NCBI RefSeq assembly: GCF_002563795.1
Contig: NZ_PDJL01000004.1
Span: 1,488,001 to 1,552,000, forward strand
From: Vibrio sp. ES.051
Lineage (GTDB): Bacteria; Pseudomonadota; Gammaproteobacteria; Enterobacterales; Vibrionaceae
Reading direction: 5' to 3'
DNA length: 64,000 bases
Shown here: positions 16,009 to 24,505 of the stretch, piece by piece
Numbering within the stretch: position 1 is the stretch's first letter
Layout of the letters: each line of letters opens with the position of its first letter
The notes under the pieces: model-generated
What the model saw: only the letters and a program-made list of their open reading frames with translations
Database searches by the model: none
Told to the model about the DNA's origin: nothing
Made by a program: the position numbers and the translations under genes

Positions 16009-16425
16009 CTACCTTTTCGCCATTGGATGGTCTGGGTTTAATTGAAGAAGATCCCATAAGTTTCCATACAAGTCTTCAAACACTGCTACCGTTCCATAGT
16101 CTTGTTCAGCTGGCTCTCGGACAAAGTTAATACCAATAGATTTCATGCGCTCAAAGTCACGCCAGAAATCGTCAGTATTTAAGAACAGAAATACTCGACC
16201 ACCTGCTTGATTACCAATGAAATCTTGCTGCTCTGGCTTCGAGGCTTTGGCAAGTAGCAACGTAACACCATGAGAATTTGGTGGAGCTACAACCACCCAC
16301 CGTTTATCTTGTTCAGGTTGATAAGTATCTTCAATAAGCTCAAATTTGAGTTTGTTTACGTAAAAATCAATTGCTTCATCATAATCGTTTACAACCAAGG
16401 CAATATGGACAATGTTCTGTTTCAT
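16009..16425 (-). CDS. VOC-fold (glyoxalase/bleomycin-resistance) protein
   Basis: 138 aa from ATG 16425, with AAGGAA 4 bp upstream. Two beta-alpha-beta-beta-beta halves are visible: IVHIALVVNDYDEAIDFY opens the first and GGRVFLFLNTDDFWRDF the second, ending YGTVAVFEDLYGNLWDLLQL. Metal ligands of the glyoxalase type would be H7 and the E of VFEDLYGN. The next cassette encodes a close paralogue (16588-17001). The substrate cannot be told. Confidence 0.9.
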   Translation of the reverse strand: MKQNIVHIALVVNDYDEAIDFYVNKLKFELIEDTYQPEQDKRWVVVAPPNSHGVTLLLAKASKPEQQDFIGNQAGGRVFLFLNTDDFWRDFERMKSIGINFVREPAEQDYGTVAVFEDLYGNLWDLLQLNPDHPMAKR

Positions 16426-16458
16426 AGTATTCCTTATTTAAGATTTCGCCCGGTAGCA

Positions 16459-16580
16459 TAACGCCGCGTTAAGTGGTGAGCAACGCGGCCATCCTACCTA
16501 AACCATTGTGACATAATCACTTAACTTAAAATAAGCCGAAATCGCCAAGCGTTGGGAATCCGTCTTAAACGCTTTGTTAT
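16459..16580 (-). repeat. attC site
   Basis: 122 bp. The box GCGTT pairs with AACGC. It belongs to the cassette of 16588-17001. Confidence 0.93.
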
Positions 16581-16587
16581 ATGCGTG

Positions 16588-17001
16588 CTATTTGGTTACG
16601 CTGTTTAATTGCAGTAAGTCCCACTTGTTACCATATAGGTCTTGAAACACCACTACTGTCCCGTACTCTTCAACTCGTGGCTCTTCGTTAAATACAACGC
16701 CATTTGCCTTCATTAGTTCGTAGTCTCGCCAGAAATCGTTCGTTTGTAGGAACAAGAAAACACGACCACCAGTTTGATTACCTACTGCTTGAGTCTGTTC
16801 TTTGGTACTAGCTTGAGCCAAAAGTAGATTCGTACCATTAGAATTTGGAGGAGAAACTTGAACCCAACGTTTGCCACCGCCTAAGTCAGTATCTTCGATC
16901 AATGTAAACTGAAGTTTTTGAGTGTAGAACTCAATAGCGTCATCGTAATTCTCAACAACTAGGGCGATATTTCCGATTTGTTGTTGCACAAGTTTAGACA
17001 T
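16588..17001 (-). CDS. VOC-fold protein, paralogue of its neighbour
   Basis: 137 aa from ATG 17001, with GGAA a few bases upstream; an in-frame TTG further out has no ribosome site. It shares about 60% of residues with 16009-16425 by eye, including NIALVVENYDDAIEFY, KRWVQVSPPNS, GGRVFLFLQTNDFWRDY and YGTVVVFQDLYGNKWDLLQL. Two differences stand out: the expected His near the N-terminus is N, and the second-half E is Q (VFQDLYGN), so metal binding may be lost. The pair sits in adjacent cassettes with different attC sequences. Confidence 0.88.
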   Translation of the reverse strand: MSKLVQQQIGNIALVVENYDDAIEFYTQKLQFTLIEDTDLGGGKRWVQVSPPNSNGTNLLLAQASTKEQTQAVGNQTGGRVFLFLQTNDFWRDYELMKANGVVFNEEPRVEEYGTVVVFQDLYGNKWDLLQLNSVTK

Positions 17002-17065
17002 GGTTATTTCCAATATTTCAAAACCCTAATTCTACACTACGTTATGATTTTTTCGAGAAAGCATA

Positions 17066-17186
17066 TAACGCCCTGTTAAGGTGTGAGCAACGCAATACCA
17101 AAGCCGCCGCATACCACATTAAACACTAAACGCAACGCATAATAAAAATGCCACGCGTTGCGAATCACTCTTAAACAGTTTGTTAG
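17066..17186 (-). repeat. attC site
   Basis: 121 bp. The box CTGTT pairs with AACAG. It holds the stop of 17183-17857. Confidence 0.93.
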
Positions 17187-17857
17187 AAAAGGGACTGCTG
17201 ATTAGGGTCAACATAGTCGATCACCAATCCCTCTGATGATAGATCCAAGCTGAAGTTACGAATAACAGCAACGATAATGGAAACAAACTCTACGGTTATA
17301 TCAATTGCTTGTTGTGCGTCTTCAGATGAACACTCATTAGCTGCATGCATGATTTTGTTGCGTAACCTTTGAATATTGTCTCGCTCTCGCCAAAGAGTTT
17401 CCGAAGATTGTTGGCGCTTGTACTCATTAATTGAACAACCTAAGTCTACATTTTCATCGATCACATCGAAAACTAGATCTTTGAATCTATCGATTCCACT
17501 TTGTTTGAGTAACCCACTTGAGATCATTTCTGCCGCATATTCGTTATGAACCATTCCATACACTATAGGCTTTAACAAAACTGATTTAATTAACACCTCG
17601 GTCGAAATTGCTGCATAAATTAACGAAACCGTAGGATCTACCTCAAGAAGAGCTTTGCTCTTGCGTAGAAACTTAATAGCATTCTCAGCTAAGTCAGGCT
17701 TTTGACGATAATACGACTGCATTCTCTCAAAGATAAACTCTTCAATAGCTTGATCTCTGTGCTCCTCATACAGCTCCTCTCGAAGTTCTTCCTCAATATT
17801 GGAGTACATTTCATCCATGTATTGATCGTATTGAGCATCATATAAATCGTATCCCAA
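17183..17857 (-). CDS. HEPN-like protein with an acidic N-terminus
   Basis: 224 aa from TTG 17857, chosen because GGAGG lies 6 bp upstream; a longer frame would start inside the attC. Residues 1-50 are very acidic (IEEELREELYEEHRDQAIEE). The helical core has SLIYAAISTEVLIKSVLL (about 78-95), and the signature R166-x4-H171 lies in RLRNKIMHAANE. The Glu of STEVLIK and R-N-x3-H together fit HEPN. It is probably an RNase of a toxin or abortive-infection type. The acidic N-terminus could be a self-inhibitory or partner-binding region. Both points are inference. Confidence 0.68.
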   Translation of the reverse strand: MGYDLYDAQYDQYMDEMYSNIEEELREELYEEHRDQAIEEFIFERMQSYYRQKPDLAENAIKFLRKSKALLEVDPTVSLIYAAISTEVLIKSVLLKPIVYGMVHNEYAAEMISSGLLKQSGIDRFKDLVFDVIDENVDLGCSINEYKRQQSSETLWRERDNIQRLRNKIMHAANECSSEDAQQAIDITVEFVSIIVAVIRNFSLDLSSEGLVIDYVDPNQQSLF

Positions 17858-17874
17858 TTCTAACCTCCATTTTC

Positions 17875-17997
17875 TAACGCCCAATTAAGGGGTGAGCAAC
17901 GCTACCACCCAACCTAAAGCATTGTACTGTAACCACTAAATTTGAAGTAGAAGCAAAAATGCCAAGCGTTGGGAATCCCTCTTAAATTGTTTGTTAT
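17875..17997 (-). repeat. attC site
   Basis: 123 bp. The box CAATT pairs with AATTG. It belongs to the non-coding cassette 17998-18455. Confidence 0.93.
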
Positions 17998-18455
17998 GTT
18001 TTACCACAAATGACTGATTTACTTGGCAAAGAACTGCTTTGTTGAGCGCATTTCAAGAAGTAAATCACAAGCTCATTCTAGCTTGGCCGCCAAATGCACG
18101 AAACATAAAACGCGCAGATCCACTTCCCTGCCCAATGAGGCAACCCGGCTTAACTTCAACAAGCGCCCTCTCTTTCCAAACAAAGCGCAAAACAATGGCA
18201 AATTGCCGAGGCAACTGCCAAGCCGACATGCTACTTGCCAAATACGTTCAAAGCGACTTTGAGCCAGAGAAATTTACAACCATCCGCCACGACCTGCAAA
18301 TGAAGCAACCCGCGAATATTTACATGTTTTACGGGTTGAGAAATTCACGAATTTTGGCCGACAATGCGGATTTGCTGAGGCAACTCGAACGAACTGCCAA
18401 AAGGGCAAAGAACATAGATCGAAGAAGTTTTAAGCCACTGAAATACAAGTAAACA
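17998..18455 (-). other. Non-coding cassette, family 2 copy 1
   Basis: 458 bp. It shares its right-hand part (GAAGCAACCCGCGAA, then ATGTTTTACGGGTTGA) with 26198-26626, and both ends with 29886-30345 (TGGCAAAGAACTG near 18025; AAGCGACTTT near 18250). A plus-strand frame of 137 codons (18039-18452) is open, but the matching stretches in the other copies are full of stops and no ribosome site precedes it. I see no gene in cassette orientation. Confidence 0.65.
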
Positions 18456-18578
18456 TAACGCCGCGTTAAGTGGTGAACAACGCCAACCACCAAACCTAAA
18501 CCATTGCACCTTAAACACTTAACCTGATTGAAACTGAAACTGCCAAGCGTTGTGAATCCGTCTTAAACGCTTTGTTAG
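18456..18578 (-). repeat. attC site
   Basis: 123 bp. The box GCGTT pairs with AACGC. It belongs to the cassette of 18588-18941. Confidence 0.93.
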
Positions 18579-18587
18579 GTTTTGGGC

Positions 18588-18941
18588 TTATTCTCCCAAT
18601 GAACCCCAATCTGTTAGATTTAATTGCTTGCGCCTAATGTAGTAGAAGGTTGCCATAACCAAACCAAACAAAGTGCCAGCAAGTAACGAGATGAAAACTG
18701 CTTCTAAAACTGGTTTACCTAGCTCGTTCCACACGAGAAACCATTGAAAGATTCCCCAAACAGGAGCGAAGAAAGCCACACAAAGCATAACGTTTGCAAA
18801 ATAGGTTTGGTAATAAGGTGGCGGAAAACACATGCCAAGTTTACGTAGCCACTTTACAATTGGTGGATTGTAGTTCGACTTCCAAACACCTTTGTCACTT
18901 AATTCTTTGTGAGCAAGTTGCAGCTTCGTTTCATAATCCAT
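18588..18941 (-). CDS. Two-helix membrane protein, DUF6404-like
   Basis: 117 aa from ATG 18941, with GAGG 10 bp upstream. It has a charged N-terminus (TKLQLAHKELSDKGVW), then PPIVKWLRKLGMCFPPPYYQTYFAN and two membrane helices (about residues 48-68 and 77-98), ending with a basic YYIRRKQLNL. The PPPY/H motif followed by F-x-N and two helices resembles DUF6404, a family I associate with Vibrio and relatives. I recall the family name from general knowledge and cannot verify it. Function unknown. Confidence 0.65.
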   Translation of the reverse strand: MDYETKLQLAHKELSDKGVWKSNYNPPIVKWLRKLGMCFPPPYYQTYFANVMLCVAFFAPVWGIFQWFLVWNELGKPVLEAVFISLLAGTLFGLVMATFYYIRRKQLNLTDWGSLGE

Positions 18942-18982
18942 TATTCAAAATCCTCGAATTCGATGTTTCCCGCGGAGAAACC

Positions 18983-19103
18983 TAACGCCTTGTTAAGGTG
19001 TGAGGCACGCAATACCGAAGCTTCCGCATAACACCTTAACCACCAAAACCAACGCATTGTAAAAATGCCACGCGTGCCGAATCACTCTTGAACAATTTGT
19101 TAT
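18983..19103 (-). repeat. attC site
   Basis: 121 bp. The box TTGTT pairs with AACAA. It holds the stop of 19100-19375. Confidence 0.93.
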
Positions 19104-19375
19104 GAGACATTTTTTCGCAATAGATTCTTTCTGTGCTTTTGATACTGCCTACTTTTAAAAACCCAATCACTGCCTGCGAGAAATACCGCGCCAATGACAG
19201 TAACTAAATAAAGCCGGTACGAAATAAAAGGCGACAGGTTCAAGTAAAAATCGTTTTGAACAAATGCAGTACCAAATATAAATGGTACACAGAAAGCTAA
19301 TCCATGAGTAAGACAGTGCCTTAGAAAGCCTCTCTTTTGAATCTTGAGCCACTGAACCTGTTTTTTCCGTTCCAT
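19100..19375 (-). CDS. Small two-helix membrane protein
   Basis: 91 aa from ATG 19375, with GGAATAG just upstream. A basic N-terminus (MERKKQVQWLKIQKRG) precedes hydrophobic segments at about residues 24-42 and 52-70, and a strongly basic tail (KSRQYQKHRKNLLRKN) follows. Both ends are therefore expected in the cytoplasm. It is the only gene of its cassette, and I do not recognise it. Confidence 0.68.
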   Translation of the reverse strand: MERKKQVQWLKIQKRGFLRHCLTHGLAFCVPFIFGTAFVQNDFYLNLSPFISYRLYLVTVIGAVFLAGSDWVFKSRQYQKHRKNLLRKNVS

Positions 19376-19412
19376 CTATTCCACTCTATTCTGCATTTTT
19401 AATGGTGGCTCA

Positions 19413-19534
19413 TAACGCTGCGTTAAGTAGTGAGCAACATTACCACCTAACCTAAACCATTGTGCCGTAAACACTAAATTCAAAGCAAACCGAAAATGCT
19501 AAGCGTTGCGAATCTGCCTTAAACGCTTTGTTAG
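19413..19534 (-). repeat. attC site
   Basis: 122 bp. The box GCGTT pairs with AACGC. It belongs to the non-coding cassette 19535-19887. Confidence 0.93.
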
Positions 19535-19887
19535 TTGCCATTCTAAACCTTTGATTTCATCTCCATTTCCACTTTGCCAACACCGTTTTTGAGTGCTTTG
19601 AAAAACTCAAATCAGGCGCAGTTTTAAAGCGCCTGTCATTGAAACCACTTGGAATTAGCAACGCCGTAGAAAACTGACTAAAAGCACCAAAAAAACCTTT
19701 TGGAAAGGCAATGTCACAAAGCTCACTTTCAACGAGTACATTCGCGTCTGAAACGGCAAAACAAAACCACAACATTCAAAATCGAACTCAATTCTAGCAA
19801 GCTACACCAAAGCACAAAACCGAGCAAAATTGCACGATTCATTAGCCCGAAATTTTCTGCTTTAGCTGCGTTTTTCTCACTGGCAAC
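19535..19887 (-). other. Non-coding cassette, family 1 copy 3
   Basis: 353 bp. It is closest to copy 1 (4547-4899), with the same stem and the same minus-strand frame (19557-19775, 72 codons). The two translations agree at WFCFAVSDA, LC-I, PKG-FGAF, QFS and RRFKTAPDLS. Because three other copies stop this frame, coding is doubtful; copies 1 and 3 could still be a functional subgroup. Confidence 0.65.
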
Positions 19888-20010
19888 TAACGCCGCGTTA
19901 AGTAGTGAGCAACGCAAACCACCAAACCTAAACTATTGTGCCGTAAACACTAAATTCAAAGCAAACCGAAAATGCCGAGCGTTGGGAATCTGTCTTAAAC
20001 GCTTTGTTAG
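19888..20010 (-). repeat. attC site
   Basis: 123 bp. The box GCGTT pairs with AACGC. It belongs to the cassette of 20027-20575. Confidence 0.93.
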
Positions 20011-20026
20011 GTGAATTACACGAAGA

Positions 20027-20575
20027 TTACAAATAATTGGCCGCTTTTTCATAAGCTTCAAGCTCTATCGGAGATTCCCGATAACCAAAGATTGCGAGTT
20101 GCAGTAAATACTTTTTTGTAAACTCATCAAGACCTAACTCTTCTGCTTGTTTTACATGAATTAACTCATGTGAGAGAAGCAATTTATCACCCTTAGCTTT
20201 AGTGGAAATCCAAATACCATAGCCAAACGTAGTGCCTGTGAAATAAGGAGAATCAAGACCTAACCGCTGCATCTGAAATAAAAGTGACTCGTTTTTAGGT
20301 AAAGGCAATTTGTCCGCATAATAAACACGTACTTTTTCAGGGTGTTTAATGCCAATTTTACGAGCTATTTCGAGGTATTGAGGCAATAGTGACTCTCCTT
20401 GAGATAAGGCTATATTTTCATTGTTTCTTACATATTTGATAGATAATGGAAAATATGCATCTATTTGCTCCACTAAGTGAACTGGCGGATTTGAATAGAC
20501 TTCAGATTTATCTTTGCAGCCCAGAACTGAAAAAATCGAAACCGCCAACATTATGGACTTTGAAACAGTCTTCAT
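20027..20575 (-). CDS. Lipoprotein with a zinc-metalloprotease HExxH motif
   Basis: 182 aa from ATG 20575; codons upstream of it belong to the attC. Residues 1-20 are a lipoprotein signal with lipobox SVLGC, so Cys20 would be lipidated and the protein exported. The C-terminal part has LLLSHELIHVKQAEELG: HELIH is the HExxH zinc site. It is followed by TKKYLLQLAIFGYRESPIELEAYEKAA, where the downstream ESPIELEAYE supplies a plausible Glu third ligand. This pattern resembles DUF4157-type zincins. The ribosome site is weak (GGAG 12 bp away). It may be a periplasmic peptidase; the substrate is unknown. Confidence 0.75.
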   Translation of the reverse strand: MKTVSKSIMLAVSIFSVLGCKDKSEVYSNPPVHLVEQIDAYFPLSIKYVRNNENIALSQGESLLPQYLEIARKIGIKHPEKVRVYYADKLPLPKNESLLFQMQRLGLDSPYFTGTTFGYGIWISTKAKGDKLLLSHELIHVKQAEELGLDEFTKKYLLQLAIFGYRESPIELEAYEKAANYL

Positions 20576-20599
20576 ACTTTGAGTGAACTCCTTTTCACC

Positions 20600-20720
20600 T
20601 AACGCCCGCTTAAGTGGTGAGCAACACTGCCACAAGACTCAATTATTACACCGTAAACACAAAAGCCAAATCAAACTAAAAACGCCGAGCGTTGCGAATC
20701 CGTCTTAAAGCGTTTGTTAT
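20600..20720 (-). repeat. attC site
   Basis: 121 bp. The box CGCTT pairs with AAGCG, a rare variant. It belongs to the cassette of 20731-21153. Confidence 0.93.
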
Positions 20721-20730
20721 AACGCTGTTT

Positions 20731-21153
20731 TCATGACTTAGACTTTTCACCAAGATATTGCGAAAACCTCAAGAGGTAACCATCTGGGTCTTGCACTAAA
20801 AACTCGCGCTGCCCAGAAAGGCTATGGCCAACGTCATACCATGTATCTTTCTGTTCTTTGAACAATGATATCCCAGCTAGCTTGATACGTTTATAAACAG
20901 GTTCGATGTTCGATAGTTCAATTTGAAAATTTACACCACGCCCGAACGGCGCTTCTAAGCTTCCTGTAGCCCAACCGTTATCATGAATTTGCTCCAACAT
21001 GATTTGTACTTGTTCAAATTCGATGTAAGCAAAATCTGGTTTTGTTCTTTGACTTCTAACCTTAAACCCTAAGATTTCACAGTAAAAATTCAGTGATTTT
21101 GAGAAGTCTGATACCGATAATTCTGGCACCATTGGATTCCAATATTCTTCCAT
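20731..21153 (-). CDS. VOC-fold, bleomycin-resistance-like protein
   Basis: 140 aa from ATG 21153, with AGGA 4 bp upstream. PELSVSDFSKSLNFYCEILGFKV opens the first half, FAYIEFEQVQIMLEQ follows, and the second half reads GVNFQIELSNIEPVYKRIKLAGI to FLVQDPDGYLLRFSQ. The order and the (Q/E)DPDGYLLRF ending are those of bleomycin-binding proteins, which sequester drug by dimerising and have no metal. A real resistance role cannot be claimed from sequence. It is distinct from the VOC pair at 16009-17001. Confidence 0.88.
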   Translation of the reverse strand: MEEYWNPMVPELSVSDFSKSLNFYCEILGFKVRSQRTKPDFAYIEFEQVQIMLEQIHDNGWATGSLEAPFGRGVNFQIELSNIEPVYKRIKLAGISLFKEQKDTWYDVGHSLSGQREFLVQDPDGYLLRFSQYLGEKSKS

Positions 21154-21190
21154 ACAATCCTTAATATGTGTGATGAACTCTACTGCGTTA

Positions 21191-21313
21191 TAACGCCCAA
21201 TTAAGGGGTGAACAACGCGACCACCCAACCTAAAGCATTGTACCGTAACCACTAAAATTGAAGTAGAACCAAAAATGCCAAGCGTTGGGAATCCCTCTTA
21301 AATTGTTTGTTAG
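21191..21313 (-). repeat. attC site
   Basis: 123 bp. The box CAATT pairs with AATTG. It holds the stop of 21310-21780. Confidence 0.93.
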
Positions 21314-21780
21314 GTGTCTCTCAACGCGCTCAGTACCTTTAGCGCAAATTCGTCCCAACCTGGCGCAGTAAAGGCAATACTCCTTACCTGTTTAACAGCA
21401 TAAATGGCTTCTATAGGTGACAGCTTTTTGGTGCTCATTAAATATGCAGCCAAAGCTAGACCAGTGCGATCTTTACCTGATCTACAGTGAATAACAACCA
21501 CACCATTGCGCTCGTGCTGTTCAATGAAATTGAGTATTTGTGGGAGAGTCTTTAAGCAAAGATCCAAATCACCATCGAGAGGTGGTGCATTACTTGAAAG
21601 CGGAACGTTTTTGTAGGCAATACCCAATGACTCCAGAAGAGAAACATGCACCATTTCACCGTCATTGACAGATAGTATGGCAACTACATTGTTATTGTGT
21701 AGTTCATTTAGATCCCACATACAGTTGTCAGGACCACACCTACCAGCCACTGATTTTTCGATAAAAAATAACTGCTGCAA
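21310..21780 (-). CDS. Tyrosine/dual-specificity protein phosphatase
   Basis: 156 aa from TTG 21780, with GGAG 7 bp upstream. The active-site loop HCRSGKDRTG gives C99-x5-R105 followed by T, the Cys-phosphatase signature. The RSGKDRTG form is that of DSP/PTP-like enzymes, including those acting on phosphoinositides. It is preceded by a VVVIH strand. Earlier VVAILSVNDGE and YKNVPLSSNAPP resemble the strand and acid loop of atypical dual-specificity phosphatases. The targets are unknown. Confidence 0.88.
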   Translation of the reverse strand: MQQLFFIEKSVAGRCGPDNCMWDLNELHNNNVVAILSVNDGEMVHVSLLESLGIAYKNVPLSSNAPPLDGDLDLCLKTLPQILNFIEQHERNGVVVIHCRSGKDRTGLALAAYLMSTKKLSPIEAIYAVKQVRSIAFTAPGWDEFALKVLSALRDT

Positions 21781-21801
21781 AATAGTTCTCCATTAGGCAC
21801 C

Positions 21802-21893
21802 TAACGCCGCATTAAGGTGTGAGCGACGCTTGGCTATACTTGAGCGAAGCGAAAATGCCAAGCGTTGCGAATCACTCTTAAATGCTTTGTTAT
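21802..21893 (-). repeat. attC site, short subtype
   Basis: 92 bp. The box GCATT pairs with AATGC. It has the short central loop and holds the stop of 21890-23128. Confidence 0.92.
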
Positions 21894-23128
21894 GAATTTT
21901 TATTTCTCATGAAATACTCATAGTTTAACAAGCACTTAATTAACTGATTTAGAGAATGCATTAAACGATACGAATCTAGTATTTTGCGTGTAAAACCTAA
22001 AAAGTAAATTTCATTTGGTTTTTCCTGCTTCATCCCCTCCTGTCTAGGGAAGTACGTTACTTTTTGAGAAACTTCATCATATTCAGCTTTATAGTGTGCA
22101 ACCGCATTTCTCAACTGATTATCAGCGACACTCTTTGAGATCGGTAGCCAAGTATCATCAATGAATTCGAGTTTCTTACCAAATGGCTTATTCGCAAAGT
22201 CGTTAAGATTTTTAATCTTCTCATCTGAGAATTTATTGTGGTCACTACGTTTTAATAAATTATTAACACCGGCTACGAGCACAATTTGTCTGGATATTAT
22301 CTCTGAAATGTCTTTATAAAGATCCTTATAATTTTTGAATTCACGTGAAGACACGCGATAAGGAACTTGCTCATTTCCATCGACATAATCTTTATCGTAG
22401 TCTAGAAATAGTGCAGGTCTGAGGGCTAGTTCTAGCTCCAATATTCTCGGATAAATCTCAAAGCAATCCTCTTGAAGATTGAAAATAAATTTAGATTCAA
22501 CTATTTCTTTAACAAATGAGTCCATGATGTTTTTGTCTTTTTTGACAATATCATTGAACTTAGTAAGGTACAGACTGACATCTTCAGCATTAGATGTTGG
22601 GGTTGAAAACGGATAAAAAACCTTCGCAATAACACAATACATCATCATATTAATGTCACAGTCTTTAAACGATTTAGCAGGTTCATCAAACTCTTTCTCC
22701 GCAAGATCAGAGAGGACTTTGTTTCTTTTTCTCTTGTATAAGTTGACCAAGCGCTCAATGACTTCATGCTTCTTGTACAACTGGTTCAACGAATCGAGTC
22801 TAAAGTTGTGGATTTGAAAATTTTCACGTCCAATACGACCAATAGCTCTAAGAAAAGGTGTCTGCCCCATCACATAAGGCTCAAATGACACTGGAAAATC
22901 AATATGCAAGTCAATAAATGGGTTTTCACCAGTAAAGTGCCCATCCAATGGGTAGCTTTCTGCGCCGTACATCTTGGGCTGTTTACCCTGTTCAACAGTT
23001 ACTTCTATTCCAGATCCACAAGATGGGCAGGCAAACCTAAAAGGCTGAACATCTCGGTTAGACATACCAAAACGGCAATCAACTAACCCTCCACAGGTTG
23101 TACATTTTAATCTTTCATTAAAGTTCAC
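21890..23128 (-). CDS. Zinc-finger protein with a HEPN-type R-x4-H motif
   Basis: 412 aa from GTG 23128, with AAGGTG 6 bp upstream. The N-terminus carries C9-x2-C12 and C34-x2-C37, a zinc ribbon. The long middle is helical with a basic stretch (YKRKRNKVL). Near the C-terminus, SVADNQLRNAVAHYKAEYD gives R340-x4-H345, the form RNA-(V/I)-AH common in HEPN proteins, preceded by the DDTWLPISK helix. It is probably an RNA-acting effector with a zinc-ribbon sensor. This is inferred from the motif alone. Confidence 0.65.
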   Translation of the reverse strand: MNFNERLKCTTCGGLVDCRFGMSNRDVQPFRFACPSCGSGIEVTVEQGKQPKMYGAESYPLDGHFTGENPFIDLHIDFPVSFEPYVMGQTPFLRAIGRIGRENFQIHNFRLDSLNQLYKKHEVIERLVNLYKRKRNKVLSDLAEKEFDEPAKSFKDCDINMMMYCVIAKVFYPFSTPTSNAEDVSLYLTKFNDIVKKDKNIMDSFVKEIVESKFIFNLQEDCFEIYPRILELELALRPALFLDYDKDYVDGNEQVPYRVSSREFKNYKDLYKDISEIISRQIVLVAGVNNLLKRSDHNKFSDEKIKNLNDFANKPFGKKLEFIDDTWLPISKSVADNQLRNAVAHYKAEYDEVSQKVTYFPRQEGMKQEKPNEIYFLGFTRKILDSYRLMHSLNQLIKCLLNYEYFMRNKNS

Positions 23129-23154
23129 TAATTACACCTTACCTAAAAATTTCA

Positions 23155-23275
23155 TAACGCCAAATTAAGGTGTGAACAACGCTACCACCTTACCTAAACC
23201 ATTGTGCCATAAACACTAAACTGACTTGATGTGACGGCGCCAAGCGTTGTGAATCACTCTTAAATTTATTGTTAG
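23155..23275 (-). repeat. attC site
   Basis: 121 bp. The box AAATT pairs with AATTT, a unique variant here. The frame of 23216-23896 runs about 60 bp into it. Confidence 0.92.
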
Positions 23276-23896
23276 GCTTCTGTACGCTGAGACAGGGTTA
23301 GGACCATACAATGCGAACCAGTATGGGATTAGTAACCCAAATGCCATTGACCCACCTATAAACGTGGTTGGGAAGCTTTGTAGCACTAATTCAAAAGCCT
23401 TATCGTACTGCTCTGGACTCAACGTTGACTTACTTACGTATAGCTCATAAGAGAAGCAAACCGGCTGATATATCGACATTCGTAAAAACCAACTCAGAGC
23501 ACTAACAGGAAGCAAAAACAAAAACGGTCTCGTCCACACTGAAGGCACTATAAAGTGAATTGCAGGAATCAAGAACAGAAAAGACACATACAAGGCATTC
23601 GCTGATATGTTCTGGGTGCTAAATGTATAAGACTGACCTTCATACATCATCAACACAGAGACCCCGAGCACACTAATTAGGAATAGCTTCCAAAGTTCTT
23701 TTGTACGTGAAAAACGAAGCAAGCAATAGCCTACAACCAATAGCAAGACCGTAAACCAAATGTAAGCATCCCAGTTCATTTCGAGGAATCGAGGACGAGA
23801 TGTCTGAATAATGATCAAAAACGCATACGCTACGGGCAGGTATAGAAAGAAAACAACTCCAAGACGTAAAAGTGCCCAAACCGCCTTTCTTATCAT
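23216..23896 (-). CDS. Multi-pass membrane protein, unknown family
   Basis: 226 aa from ATG 23896, with GGAGG 8 bp upstream. Six hydrophobic segments are predicted at about residues 10-30, 44-62, 70-86, 102-121, 125-140 and 180-198. The last 20 or so residues (SLTINLRVIHNAWRR and on) are encoded by half of the attC, because no stop precedes it; the native protein probably ends near YGPNPVSAYR. The family is not recognised. Confidence 0.68.
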   Translation of the reverse strand: MIRKAVWALLRLGVVFFLYLPVAYAFLIIIQTSRPRFLEMNWDAYIWFTVLLLVVGYCLLRFSRTKELWKLFLISVLGVSVLMMYEGQSYTFSTQNISANALYVSFLFLIPAIHFIVPSVWTRPFLFLLPVSALSWFLRMSIYQPVCFSYELYVSKSTLSPEQYDKAFELVLQSFPTTFIGGSMAFGLLIPYWFALYGPNPVSAYRSLTINLRVIHNAWRRHIKSV

Positions 23897-23917
23897 CTAG
23901 TACTCCTCCTAGAAGCC

Positions 23918-24039
23918 TAACGCCGCGTTAAGTAGTGAGCAACATTGCCACCTGACCTAAACTATTGTGCCATAAACACTAAATTCAAAGAAAACCAAAA
24001 ATGCCTAGCGTTGCGAATCTGCCTTAAACGCTTTGTTAG
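23918..24039 (-). repeat. attC site
   Basis: 122 bp. The box GCGTT pairs with AACGC. It appears identical to 13855-13976. Confidence 0.93.
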
Positions 24040-24383
24040 TTGCCATTCTACACCTTTGATTTCCAGTTATTTCCACTTTGCCAACACCGTTTTTGAGCGT
24101 GTTGAAAAACTCAAATCAGGCGCAGTTTCAAAGCGCCTGCCACTGAAACCACTTGGAATTAGCGGCGCCGTAGAAAGCTGGCTAAAAAGCACCCAAAAAA
24201 CCTTTTGGAAAGGTTATGTCACAAGGCTGATTTTCAACGAGTGAGTTAGCGCCTGAAACGGCAAAATAAAACCACAACATTAAAAGTCGAACGAAACTTC
24301 AGCAAACCACACCCAGACAAACATCGAGCACAATTCATTAGCCCTAAACTTTCTGCCTTAGCTACGTTTTCCCCACTGGCAAC
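24040..24383 (-). other. Non-coding cassette, family 1 copy 4
   Basis: 344 bp, identical to copy 2 (13977-14320) as far as I can read, and directly followed on its right by copy 5. No gene. The CAGGCGC/GCGCCTG stem is intact. Confidence 0.75.
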
Positions 24384-24505
24384 TAACGCCGCGTTAAGTA
24401 GTGAGCAACGCTACCGCCTAACCTAAACCATTGTGCCGTAAACACTAAATTCAAAGCAAACCGAAAATGCCCAGCGTTGCGAATCTGCCTTAAACGCTTT
24501 GTTAG
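24384..24505 (-). repeat. attC site
   Basis: 122 bp. The box GCGTT pairs with AACGC. It belongs to the non-coding cassette 24506-24857. Confidence 0.93.

Noticed and set aside
18039..18452. Plus-strand frame of 137 codons
   Set aside because: It opposes the cassette direction, has no ribosome site, and the matching stretch at 29886-30345 is full of stops.
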